Shown here piece after piece: positions 1 to 6,842 of a stretch of 18,564 bases of DNA. Source of the DNA: Candidatus Peribacteraceae bacterium (lineage in GTDB: Bacteria > Patescibacteriota > Gracilibacteria > Peribacterales > Peribacteraceae); assembly GCA_022843885.1 (NCBI GenBank), contig JALHMU010000011.1, positions 1-18,564 of the forward strand, given 5' to 3'. Every line of letters begins with the position of its first letter. Positions within the stretch are counted from its first letter, which is position 1. The position numbers and the translations under genes are program-made. Below the pieces are notes generated by a model. The model was given only the letters and a program-made list of their open reading frames with translations. It had not been told where the DNA came from and did no database searches.

Positions 1-1083
1 GTTTCCGGCGACCGTTCCCTTGCAGCCGGCAAGCACGGCGCATTTTTCAACACACTCGACGGACTCAAAGATCATTTCGATCGTATCGATGTCCTGACAC
101 CACGCGTCGAGACAAAAGGATCCATGGAGCCGATGCCAAAAGTCTTTCTGCATGTGTCTCCGACCAATCTGTGGGGACAGTCGAAATGGATCGCGGAAGA
201 AGGACAACGATTGTTTGCCGAACAGAAGCACGACATCATGACCGTGCATGAATTTCCACCCTTCTATAACGGGCGAGGAGCGAAAAAACTGCATGCAGTA
301 ACGAAAATTCCGTATGCACTTGAAATCCATCATATTGTTGGTTTTCCAGAGGCAGCATCGTTGCAGGAACGTGTCGGGCGATTCATGACGGACAAGTATA
401 TTGCCAAAGATGCGCGTGATGCGAAGAAAGTTCGCGTTGTGAATATGGAAGTGCGTACACACCTCGTTCGAGAAGGAGTGGATGCAAAGAAAATTGAATG
501 TGTGCCTTCGTTTTACTTGGATGCGAACATTCTGAAGCCTGATCCAACGGCGAAAAAAGAATACGACATTGTGTTCACCGGACGCTTGGTTCCGAACAAA
601 GGTGTGCACTATCTCATCGAAGCGATGAAGAACATGCCACACCGAAAACTTCTCATCATTGGTGATGGACCAGAAAAAGAGAATCTTCAAAAACTTGCGG
701 AAAAGCTCGGTGTGTCCGGACGCATCAGTTTCTTTGGTTGGTTGCCGACGCAAGAAAAAGTCTTTCAGATCATGCAGACAGCAAAAGTGTTTGTGATGAA
801 CTCATTGAGCGAAGGAGGCCCGCGCGTGGCTCTGGAAGCCATGTCTTTGGGTATGCCTATTATCGCTACGCCGGTGGGTGTGATGCCAGATGTGATCGAA
901 AATAAAGTGAACGGACTCTTCACGACTGGTAAACCCCAGGACCTCGCAGCGAAAATTGAAATGCTTCTTTCCGATTCCGCATTGTCTGAGCGCCTGGGGC
1001 AGAATGCGCAAGCGGTATTACCTCAGTTTGAACGATCAAAAACACTCAAAGCGTACGCAGATTTCCTCAAATCCCTCGTATGA
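1..1083 (+). CDS. GT4-type glycosyltransferase, 5' end cut by window
   Basis: The frame is open from base 1 to the TGA at 1081-1083, giving 360 visible residues. The text before the first ATG (124) already reads as the end of a GT-B N-terminal lobe (HFDRIDVLTPRV), so ATG 124 is internal and the true start lies upstream of the window. The C-terminal nucleotide-sugar lobe is clear: FTGRLVPNKG at visible residues 192-201, IIGDGP near 219-224, and the GT4 E-x7-E signature in SEGGPRVALEAMSLG (E271, E279), followed by PIIATPVGV. The family (retaining GT-B, GT4) transfers a sugar from a nucleotide donor at the cytoplasmic membrane face; donor and acceptor cannot be read from sequence. It overlaps the next GT by 4 nt (ATGA), indicating translational coupling in one operon. 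No Shine-Dalgarno or promoter can be assessed. Confidence 0.93.
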   Translation, partial: VSGDRSLAAGKHGAFFNTLDGLKDHFDRIDVLTPRVETKGSMEPMPKVFLHVSPTNLWGQSKWIAEEGQRLFAEQKHDIMTVHEFPPFYNGRGAKKLHAVTKIPYALEIHHIVGFPEAASLQERVGRFMTDKYIAKDARDAKKVRVVNMEVRTHLVREGVDAKKIECVPSFYLDANILKPDPTAKKEYDIVFTGRLVPNKGVHYLIEAMKNMPHRKLLIIGDGPEKENLQKLAEKLGVSGRISFFGWLPTQEKVFQIMQTAKVFVMNSLSEGGPRVALEAMSLGMPIIATPVGVMPDVIENKVNGLFTTGKPQDLAAKIEMLLSDSALSERLGQNAQAVLPQFERSKTLKAYADFLKSLV

Positions 1084-2063
1084 CGCTGCTCTTTATCACG
1101 CAGAAGATGCACGAGCAGGATGCATTCACGATTCTCTGGATTCGTGCGTTCATGGCACGTGGTTACACGGTGAAAGTGATTTGTTTGGAAGATCGTGTGT
1201 CACCGATGGATTTTGAAATCTATTCACTCGGTAAAGAAAAAGGCGCGGGAAAATTTTCACAAGTTCTGCGATTCTTCAAATTGATTCGCACATTGAAATA
1301 TGATCGTGTGTTCGTACACATGACACCTATTTGGAGTGCAATGGGCGCACCATATTGGATCCTGACACGCACGCCAGTGTACTTGTGGTATACCCACTAC
1401 AAACACAGCGTATCTATGCGTATAAGCGGTTTCTACGTCAAACGGATGTTCTGCGCGACACCGCAAAGTCTGCCGCGATACGATCGTTCACCCCGAAAAG
1501 TGGTGGTCGGACACGGTATCGATCTCACAATATGGCCGAAGCGACAAAATGAATGCAAAGACATGAAACATTTGCTCGCAGTGCATCGACTCTCACGATC
1601 GAAACGACTCGAGCTTGGCATCCGTGCACTCACACATCTCTCCGCAGAGTACACATTGACCGTCTACGGTATTGAAGCCGAGCCTGATTACGTCGCAGAG
1701 CTCAAAGATTTGGTGAAAGAATTGCAATTGCAAGATCGTGTGATCTTCAAGGGAACCGTTCCGATGCAAGAGCTGGCTGCGATCTATACGAAGCATGAGC
1801 TGATGATCAATATGGCTTCCGAAACGATCGATAAAACAATGATCGAAGCGATGACATGCGGCTGTTTCCCGATTACCACCAAGCGCAATGCTGAAGCGAT
1901 TGGAATGCGCTGGGCGCCGAAAGCGGAGACACCGGAAGCAATCGCCGCATTCATCAGGAAGTTCCCGGGTGTGTCGATTGATGAATTATACGCCGTTGCA
2001 GAACATCACAGCTTGCCAGGACTTATGGCGAAGATGGATGAGTTCATAAGAGAGGGGAATTGA
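1080..2063 (+). CDS. GT4-type glycosyltransferase (short variant)
   Basis: The ATG at 1080 overlaps the upstream stop codon (ATGA) and the 327-aa product ends at TGA 2061-2063. Visible GT-B features are an N-terminal lobe starting MTLLFITQKM with a HEQDAFTILWIRAF stretch, VGHGID at about 143-148 (the usual N-G-V/I-D linker position), VHRLSRSKRLE at 169-179, and the E-x7-E signature in SETIDKTMIEAMTCG (E248, E256). At 327 aa it is shorter than a typical 360-400 aa GT4, with a compact N-terminal lobe, but both lobes and the signature are present, so it is probably active. It probably adds the residue before or after that of the preceding GT. A consensus promoter for the next transcription unit (2060-2087) overlaps its stop codon. 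Confidence 0.93.
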   Translation: MTLLFITQKMHEQDAFTILWIRAFMARGYTVKVICLEDRVSPMDFEIYSLGKEKGAGKFSQVLRFFKLIRTLKYDRVFVHMTPIWSAMGAPYWILTRTPVYLWYTHYKHSVSMRISGFYVKRMFCATPQSLPRYDRSPRKVVVGHGIDLTIWPKRQNECKDMKHLLAVHRLSRSKRLELGIRALTHLSAEYTLTVYGIEAEPDYVAELKDLVKELQLQDRVIFKGTVPMQELAAIYTKHELMINMASETIDKTMIEAMTCGCFPITTKRNAEAIGMRWAPKAETPEAIAAFIRKFPGVSIDELYAVAEHHSLPGLMAKMDEFIREGN

Positions 2064-2087
2064 CATAAGAATCATATATTTTATAAT
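2060..2087 (+). promoter_or_regulatory. Perfect consensus sigma70 promoter
   Basis: TTGACA at 2060-2065 and TATAAT at 2082-2087 are both exact consensus hexamers, separated by 16 nt of AT-rich sequence. The -35 box contains the TGA stop codon (2061-2063) of the upstream glycosyltransferase. A start about 7 nt past the -10 falls at G2094, the first base of a small hairpin (GCAC, 5-nt loop, GTGC). No other promoter seen in this window matches consensus in both boxes, so the unit downstream is probably strongly and constitutively transcribed. Confidence 0.8.
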
Positions 2088-2138
2088 GAATTAGCACTTG
2101 TCGTGCATAACGAATCAGCTCTTTGCATTGGAGGATGT

Positions 2139-2321
2139 ATGTCGGAGAAAAAAATAGTTCTTCAGTTTAGCTTTCTCACACTTGTCCCTTCGCCCAAAGA
2201 ATGCGAGAGCATTCACGAGCAAATGTACAAACGAGGAGATGGGAGCTCTACGTCCGTTGGCTACACGCCAAAGTACGCTGCAGGGTACGACCGAATCTTC
2301 AGTAGGCCCAGCAATAACTGA
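2139..2321 (+). CDS. Possible 60-aa small protein (alternative reading of the RNA)
   Basis: ATG 2139 opens a 60-codon frame ending at TGA 2319-2321. It is preceded by GGAGG at 2130-2134, a good Shine-Dalgarno sequence with only 4 nt spacing, in a window where genuine genes have none. The product begins MSEKKIVLQFSFLTLVPSP and ends RIFSRPSNN. It has a short hydrophobic patch (residues 7-16), no convincing membrane helix, no recognised domain and no repeats. The frame sits wholly inside the candidate structured RNA, and the GGAGG adjoins one of its helices. Either the RNA is a short mRNA for this peptide, or the frame is chance. I favour the RNA reading slightly. Confidence 0.28.
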   Translation: MSEKKIVLQFSFLTLVPSPKECESIHEQMYKRGDGSSTSVGYTPKYAAGYDRIFSRPSNN

Positions 2322-2340
2322 CAATGCGTCGATTCGTTCC

Positions 2341-2373
2341 AGCTCTCATCCGTTTCGGGTGAGAGCTTTTTTT
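2341..2373 (+). terminator. Rho-independent terminator of the 2094 unit
   Basis: AGCTCTCATCCG (2341-2352) pairs along all 12 positions, with one G-U pair, with 2356-2367 across a TTT loop, and six further T follow (2368-2373). Only the + direction has a T tract, so it ends the + transcript; read from the - strand the stem is followed by mixed sequence. The T tract overlaps the last codons of the convergent aminotransferase gene. Confidence 0.87.
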
Positions 2374-3469
2374 ACAAACCTTCAATCGCATCACAGACCT
2401 CGTCAACTTGTTCTTGGCTTAGTTCAGCGAACATCGGCAATGAGAGGACTTCATCACACAGCATTTCTACGACTGGGAATGCACCTTTCTTATAGCCCAA
2501 GTCTTTGTATGCCGGTTGCAGGTGAATCGGGATCGGGTAATGAATGCCCGTTGCGATTCCTTTTTCTTTCAAGTGTGCCTGAAGTTTTTCACGATCTTTG
2601 GTACGCACAATCATCAAATGATAATTTGAACTGCAATCAGCAAGTGTTTCGATCAGCGTGACTTTCGATGAATTTTTGAGACGTTCATGATACCGAGCGG
2701 CAAGATTTCTGCGTGCATCATTCCATTTGTCCAAGTATTTCAACTTCACGCCGAGAACTGCACCTTGAATACCGTCCATGCGTTCATTTGCACCGATCAA
2801 ATCATGATGATATTTCACATGTGATCCATGATCGCGGAACATCTTCACTTTGTTTGCCGCATCTTCACTGTTCGTGACAACTGCGCCGGCTTCACCGTAG
2901 GCACCCAGGTTTTTTCCAGGATAGAAACTGAAGGCGGCACCATCGGCGAGTGATCCTGTTCTTTTGTCTTTGTACAGCGCTCCTTGGGCTTGTGCGCTAT
3001 CTTCAAATACGAGCAGGTTATGCTTCTTTGCGATCGCGTTGATTGCATCCATGTCCGCAGGCTGACCGTACAAGTGCACAGGCAGAATTGCTTTCGTTTT
3101 CTTCGTGATCGCAGCTTCGATTTTGCTTGGATCCATATTCGCCGTGCTTTCGAGTACATCGCAAAACGTTGGCGTTGCACCGGCGAGGGAAATTGCTTCG
3201 GCAGATGCGAAGAAAGAGTTTGGTGCGGTGATGACTTCATCACCAGGACCGATGCCATGTGCGCGGAGGAGCAATGTGATGGCAGACGTTCCCGAATTCA
3301 CGCCCATCGCGAACGTACTGTGGCAGTACGCGGCAAATGCATTCTCAAAATGTTCGACCGACGGGCCGAGCGCATAGGTAGAGGTATCAAGCACCTGCTG
3401 GATCGCTTCGGCGATTTCAGCCTTAATGCCGCGATATTGGGCCTGCAGATCGAGAAACGGAATCGCCAT
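2372..3469 (-). CDS. DegT/DnrJ/EryC1/StrS sugar aminotransferase
   Basis: This 365-aa protein has the normal length of the family and all its landmarks: opening IPFLDLQAQYRGIK, phosphate-binding NSGTSA at 58-63, EDSAQAQGA at 156-164 (D157 and Q160 contact the cofactor ring), and the Schiff-base lysine K186 in SFYPGKNLGAYGEAG. The family transfers an amino group, usually from glutamate, to a keto-sugar nucleotide using PLP. HLYGQPADMDAI and the KYHHDLIGANERMDGIQ stretch resemble 3-keto-sugar aminotransferases (FdtB/QdtB or WbpE/WlbC type), but the substrate cannot be fixed by eye. It is divergent from the acetyltransferase gene, which could acylate the amine it makes. A candidate -10 (TATAGT, 3489-3484) lies 14 nt upstream of the ATG, and there is no Shine-Dalgarno. 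Confidence 0.95.
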   Translation of the reverse strand: MAIPFLDLQAQYRGIKAEIAEAIQQVLDTSTYALGPSVEHFENAFAAYCHSTFAMGVNSGTSAITLLLRAHGIGPGDEVITAPNSFFASAEAISLAGATPTFCDVLESTANMDPSKIEAAITKKTKAILPVHLYGQPADMDAINAIAKKHNLLVFEDSAQAQGALYKDKRTGSLADGAAFSFYPGKNLGAYGEAGAVVTNSEDAANKVKMFRDHGSHVKYHHDLIGANERMDGIQGAVLGVKLKYLDKWNDARRNLAARYHERLKNSSKVTLIETLADCSSNYHLMIVRTKDREKLQAHLKEKGIATGIHYPIPIHLQPAYKDLGYKKGAFPVVEMLCDEVLSLPMFAELSQEQVDEVCDAIEGL

Positions 3470-3499
3470 AACGCCCGCACGATACTATACTTTGCAGGC
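3470..3499. promoter_or_regulatory. 30-bp divergent promoter with overlapping -10 boxes
   Basis: The whole gap between two divergent start codons is 30 bp. The + strand carries TATACT at 3486-3491, 8 nt before ATG 3500. A weak -35 (TCGCCA, 3463-3468, 4 of 6 consensus, 17-nt spacer) lies inside the aminotransferase start region. The - strand carries TATAGT at 3489-3484, 14 nt before its ATG, sharing four base pairs with the + box. Both mRNAs would have almost no leader, and the polymerases would compete for the same site. Position and hexamers are seen; promoter function is inferred. Confidence 0.5.
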
Positions 3500-4024
3500 A
3501 TGACAAACCGCGAGATTCTCACCGCAGGCGATCGTGTATTGATCGTACGAATGACCAACGAGGATCAACCAACCTTTCAGCAGTGGCTTTCCGAGAATGC
3601 AGAGTTACGAGAGCTCATCGCAGATCATCGTGTTCCAACGATGGAAGATCAGCACAAGTGGTTTGCACGCGCCCAAGAACCTGATCGAAAACTGTTCTCG
3701 ATTGTAACGATGGAAGGCGAGCTCATCGGAAATGGCGGGTTCGTCGATATCGATTTGGAAAAGAAGCAGGCGCAGTTTCGCATCACGATCGGACATACGG
3801 ACTATCTCGGCAAAGGTTTCGGCACGGAGGCGACACGATTGATTGTTCGCTACGGAATGGAAGCCTTCGGATTCACACGAATCTATCTGCACGTACTGCC
3901 AACCAATGAACGGGCGATCAAAAGCTATGAGAAGGTTGGATTTGTGCGTAAAGAGGAATACACAGCCCCAAGCGGCCAAAAGAAGATTCTGATGGAGCTC
4001 GATCCTGTACACTTTGTATCTTGA
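3500..4024 (+). CDS. GNAT acetyltransferase, RimJ/RimL-like
   Basis: The frame is open much further upstream, but that part overlaps the divergent aminotransferase. ATG 3500, 8 nt after a TATACT box, gives a 174-aa protein of normal GNAT length that starts just before the fold. Features seen: acceptor-side segment with NEDQPTFQQWLSEN, strand ELIGNGGFVDI at 74-84, acetyl-CoA pyrophosphate loop GKGFGT (104-109), and the C-terminal signature NERAIKSYEKVGF (136-148) with Y143 as likely general acid. Such proteins N-acetylate amino groups of proteins, antibiotics or amino-sugar nucleotides (PseH-type). Next to a sugar aminotransferase, acylation of an amino-sugar is the best guess, but not proven. 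It overlaps the next start codon by 4 nt (TTGA). Confidence 0.9.
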   Translation: MTNREILTAGDRVLIVRMTNEDQPTFQQWLSENAELRELIADHRVPTMEDQHKWFARAQEPDRKLFSIVTMEGELIGNGGFVDIDLEKKQAQFRITIGHTDYLGKGFGTEATRLIVRYGMEAFGFTRIYLHVLPTNERAIKSYEKVGFVRKEEYTAPSGQKKILMELDPVHFVS

Positions 4025-4989
4025 GTATCGTCGTTCGCCAGTATCGGGATGCAGATCAAAAGCTGTGGGATGACTTCGTCTGGGCGTCGCGCAATGGCAC
4101 GATCTTCCACACGCGTACGTTCTTGTCGTATCACGATCCAAAGAAGTTTACCGATCATTCCTTACTCTTCTTGAAAGATGATGTGTTGGTCGGAGTACTG
4201 ACGGGAGCATTAGAAGAAAAGACGTTTGTGTCACATCCCGGCGCATCATATGGGGGGTTTGTCCTTTCGCCTGCCTGCGGCATGAAGGAAACAGGGGAGA
4301 TGCTCGACGCATTTCTTGCCTATGCCAAAGAGCAGAAGTGGAAAGGTGCGACGTTCTTGCGACTGACACCGCCGAGTGTTCGAAAACTTTCGTCCGATGA
4401 TCAAGAGTATGCGTTATATCACCGAGGTTTCCGAGTTGATCGTTTTGAACTTGCGAGCTCGTTATTTTTAGCAGGAAAGAATACTGAGACACTTCCAGAT
4501 ACGTTTTCAGGAAAGTGCCGAAATGCTCTTCGGAAAGCCGAAAAGAGCGGTCTGACATTCAAGGAATCCGATGATTTCAAAAGCTTCTGGAAGATCCTGG
4601 AATCCACACTCGAAGTACGTCACGCATCGAAGCCCACTCATTCTGTCGAGGAAATTTTGACACTGAAAAAATTATTGCCGAAACATATTCGATTATTCGC
4701 CGCATTCAAAGAGAAAGAGATGATCGGTGGCATCGTGACATTCACATTGCACGACAAAGCGATCTACACACTCTACATCGCACAGAACTATGAGTATCAA
4801 GAACTACGCTCCGTGCATCTCATCGTCACGGAACTTGCGCGCGTCTGCATCCGCGAAAAGAAAGATGTTCTGCACTTTGGTATTTCCACGGAAGAGAAAG
4901 GAACAGTCGTGAATGATGGACTTTTCTTCTTTAAAGAAAGCTTCGGCGCCGTCTCCGTTCGCCGCGAAAGTTATTCGATTACGTTTTAA
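4021..4989 (+). CDS. FemAB/BioF2-like acyltransferase (GNAT fold)
   Basis: The start is TTG 4021, overlapping the previous stop as TTGA; the 322-aa product begins MSIVVRQYRDADQKLWDDFV, the usual opening of FemAB-like proteins. The N-terminal half (1-145) is a degenerate GNAT-like domain. The second half has the characteristic basic stretch CRNALRKAEKSG (166-177), a helical region, and a second GNAT-like core (FAAFKEKEMIGGIVTFTLHD, with residues 227-245 most typical), ending in FFFKESFGA (302-310). FemAB proteins transfer aminoacyl groups from tRNA to cell-wall precursors, while BioF2-like relatives in polysaccharide loci probably acylate sugars. The operon context between a GNAT and a GT2 favours a role in surface-polymer modification. 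The substrate is unknown. Confidence 0.82.
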   Translation: MSIVVRQYRDADQKLWDDFVWASRNGTIFHTRTFLSYHDPKKFTDHSLLFLKDDVLVGVLTGALEEKTFVSHPGASYGGFVLSPACGMKETGEMLDAFLAYAKEQKWKGATFLRLTPPSVRKLSSDDQEYALYHRGFRVDRFELASSLFLAGKNTETLPDTFSGKCRNALRKAEKSGLTFKESDDFKSFWKILESTLEVRHASKPTHSVEEILTLKKLLPKHIRLFAAFKEKEMIGGIVTFTLHDKAIYTLYIAQNYEYQELRSVHLIVTELARVCIREKKDVLHFGISTEEKGTVVNDGLFFFKESFGAVSVRRESYSITF

Positions 4990-4992
4990 TCC

Positions 4993-5826
4993 ATGAGTGA
5001 AAAGATTCCCTGTTCGGTTGTCATTCTGACGCGTAACTCTGCCAAAAGCCTCCCACAGGCCTTACGCAATCTGCAGAGTTTCGGCGAAGTCCTGATTCAT
5101 GATGCAAATAGCGAAGATAACACCGTCGAGATTGCTCGTCAGTTCGGTGCACGCGTTGAGAAGCAGTATGATACCGAAGAGAAGAGTGTGCGCATCAAAG
5201 ATTTCACCGAGATGCGCATGAAGCAACGCGCAGCTGCGACGTATGATTGGATTTTGTATCTGGATGCAGATGAATATTTATCCGATGGTATGCCGGAGGA
5301 GATCGGAGAGATTCTTCGCACTGCAGAGCCAAAAACGATCGTGAAGTTCCCGCGTTTACCTGTCATTGACGGCATTATTCGCACGCACGGCATGTTGTAT
5401 CCGGAAGTCATGCCACGCATTCACAATCGTGCGAGTGGTGCGACGCTGCGTAAAGGAAAGATCGTGCATGAGAAGTATGAATATGATTCCTCGTTCAAAG
5501 AAATCGTGACGAAACATCCGTTACTTTTCCCCCTTGAAACGGTTGCGGAGTTACGAGGCAAAGATGATCGATATCTGACATTGGAAGTGGAACGTATTCA
5601 GAAAGAAGGCTATCCGTGGAGTCATTATTTCCGCTGGATGCTGCTACGGGAGCCACTTATCATGCTCCGCTTGTCGTTACGTATTTTGCTCTACTCACCG
5701 ATGTATTTCACAAAGAACGTCGTGCCACCACAGCATGATTTCCGATACGTTCGATATCACTGGAGATTATTCCGTGCAGTCACGGGTGCTATGTTCGCAC
5801 ATCCGCGCACATCAGGAAAAATTTAA
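4993..5826 (+). CDS. GT2-family glycosyltransferase
   Basis: ATG 4993 follows the preceding TAA by 3 nt, with no Shine-Dalgarno, and the 277-aa frame ends at TAA 5824-5826. It is a GT-A fold inverting transferase of the WaaE/KdtX-like group: SVVILTRNSAKSLPQAL at 8-24, nucleotide-binding IHDANSEDNT at 35-44 (D37), and the metal-binding DAD at 91-93 in YLDADEYLSDG. The C-terminal part (about 200-277) is basic and aromatic with amphipathic stretches (FRWMLLREPLIMLRLSLRI), suggesting peripheral membrane contact. It should transfer a sugar with inversion in the cytoplasm. It is the last gene of the 3500-5826 operon and overlaps the convergent dehydrogenase stop codon by 4 nt. Confidence 0.93.
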   Translation: MSEKIPCSVVILTRNSAKSLPQALRNLQSFGEVLIHDANSEDNTVEIARQFGARVEKQYDTEEKSVRIKDFTEMRMKQRAAATYDWILYLDADEYLSDGMPEEIGEILRTAEPKTIVKFPRLPVIDGIIRTHGMLYPEVMPRIHNRASGATLRKGKIVHEKYEYDSSFKEIVTKHPLLFPLETVAELRGKDDRYLTLEVERIQKEGYPWSHYFRWMLLREPLIMLRLSLRILLYSPMYFTKNVVPPQHDFRYVRYHWRLFRAVTGAMFAHPRTSGKI

Positions 5827-6842
5827 AGTGATTTGATTTTTATCGGTGCGTTTTTCTTAAGCGATTCATCGGACAACTCGAGAATGCGAACCATTTGACG
5901 ACCGAGTTCTCCGGGAACGATCGGTTTCTCTTTTCCGCTGATACAAGCGACAAAGTGACGTGCTTCACGGAGCAATGCTTCCGTGGAATCGAGTGCAGGA
6001 ATCAAGACATCGCCGCTTCTGTACTTCGGGAAGAATGGATCAGGTTTCGTGTCATCGTGATCGATGCCTTTGTCGTACACGCGAATTTTTTCCGACGGTT
6101 CCGTGTCATCAAACAGCACCATTGCTTTGGTCCCACCGAGGATCGTGTGACGGATCTTCACCGGTGAGAGCCAGCTCACGTGAATGTGCGCGTAGAAACC
6201 GGTTTTGAACTTCAAATGGAGGTGTCCGATCTCAATGTGCTTGCCGTAATGAGCGCTGCCGTGAGCGAAAATCTCGGTGATGTCCGCAAAATCCACGAAG
6301 GAGTTCAGAATCGACAAATCATGCACGGCGAGATCCCAAATCACGTTCGTATCTTTCTGAATGATGCCTAAGTTGATGCGCGTCGAATCGAAATAGAGCA
6401 GTTTCCCAAGTGCATGATCTTTGATGAGATCATTGATTTTAAAAACGGAGGATGTGTATGCAAACGTATGATCGACAAGCAGATGCTTCTTCTGTTTCTT
6501 TGCGAGATCGACGAGGACTTTTCCTTCTTTGGATGTTGCGGTCATCGGTTTTTCTACGAGCACGTGCTTTCCGGCTTTGAGAGCGGCTTTTGCCAATTCA
6601 AAATGCGCGGATGTCGGAGTCGCGATCACGACACCGTCGACTTCCGGATCATTCCAAATATCATCAGCGTTCGTTGTGAACGTGACACTTGGATATTGTT
6701 TCTGGAATCGCAGAAGACGTTCTTTATTTTTATCACATCCATATTTCACATGGCATTCATCAAGCCCGGCAAAGTTGCGTAGCAAGTTTGGGCCCCAGTA
6801 CCCGAGGCCGATAATCGCGATAGTTGGGATCGTCTTGGACAT
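5823..6842 (-). CDS. Gfo/Idh/MocA-family sugar-nucleotide dehydrogenase
   Basis: The 339-aa protein shows the N-terminal Rossmann motif IGLGYWGPN (11-19), VIATPTSAH (72-80), the invariant EKP (97-99) in GKHVLVEKPM, and the catalytic-domain segment NVIWDLAVHDLSIL with D170 and H174. The FDSTRINLGIIQKD stretch is typical of members found in polysaccharide loci, such as the WlbA/WbpB oxidases of UDP-GlcNAc-uronate, which form the 3-keto substrate for a DegT-type aminotransferase. That partner is present in this window, so the pair may act in sequence; the exact substrate is inference. TATACT (6855-6850) lies 7 nt upstream of the ATG, predicting a nearly leaderless mRNA. Its stop overlaps the convergent GT2 stop (TTAA, 5823-5826), with no terminator visible. 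Confidence 0.93.
   Translation of the reverse strand: MSKTIPTIAIIGLGYWGPNLLRNFAGLDECHVKYGCDKNKERLLRFQKQYPSVTFTTNADDIWNDPEVDGVVIATPTSAHFELAKAALKAGKHVLVEKPMTATSKEGKVLVDLAKKQKKHLLVDHTFAYTSSVFKINDLIKDHALGKLLYFDSTRINLGIIQKDTNVIWDLAVHDLSILNSFVDFADITEIFAHGSAHYGKHIEIGHLHLKFKTGFYAHIHVSWLSPVKIRHTILGGTKAMVLFDDTEPSEKIRVYDKGIDHDDTKPDPFFPKYRSGDVLIPALDSTEALLREARHFVACISGKEKPIVPGELGRQMVRILELSDESLKKNAPIKIKSL

Larger units (their letters stand above)
2094..2373 (+). ncRNA. Candidate structured non-coding RNA (unknown family)
   Basis: This roughly 280-nt unit lies between a perfect promoter and an intrinsic terminator. Its predicted 5' end starts with a hairpin (2094-2097 with 2103-2106). Its ends pair over more than 200 nt: 2109-2116 with 2331-2338 (8 bp), 2125-2130 with 2322-2327 (6 bp), and 2162-2167 with 2316-2321 (6 bp, directly stacked on the previous helix). 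Inside are a hairpin with GAGA tetraloop (2199-2204/2209-2214), a 5-bp hairpin (2257-2261/2267-2271) and a 4-bp one (2273-2276/2285-2288). I compared it from memory with RNase P, tmRNA, SRP RNA and 6S RNA and saw none of their signatures. The alternative is an mRNA for the 60-codon frame at 2139. These are helices found by eye, not a computed fold. Confidence 0.5.

Noticed and set aside
124..126. ATG 124 as start of the first glycosyltransferase
   Set aside because: The 41 codons before it are open and read as the GT-B N-terminal lobe, so the gene enters from outside the window.
2094..2373. RNase P, tmRNA, SRP or 6S RNA identity for the orphan RNA
   Set aside because: No GAGGAAAGTCC/ACAGAA core (RNase P), no tRNA-like ends or tag frame ending in alanines (tmRNA), no GGAAGCAGC loop (SRP), and no clear single long duplex with central bubble (6S).
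2094..2373. Riboswitch controlling the next gene
   Set aside because: The next gene downstream is on the opposite strand, so the RNA has no cis target on its own strand within the window.
2341..2373. Terminator also serving the - strand aminotransferase
   Set aside because: Read from the - strand the stem is followed by GGAACG-type mixed sequence, with no T tract.
2182..2661. 159-codon + strand frame
   Set aside because: Mostly antisense to the aminotransferase and running through the terminator hairpin; its composition is that of a shadow frame.
2984..3499. Upstream extension of the acetyltransferase frame
   Set aside because: It lies wholly over the N-terminal half of the well-supported aminotransferase on the other strand, and the GNAT fold begins after ATG 3500.
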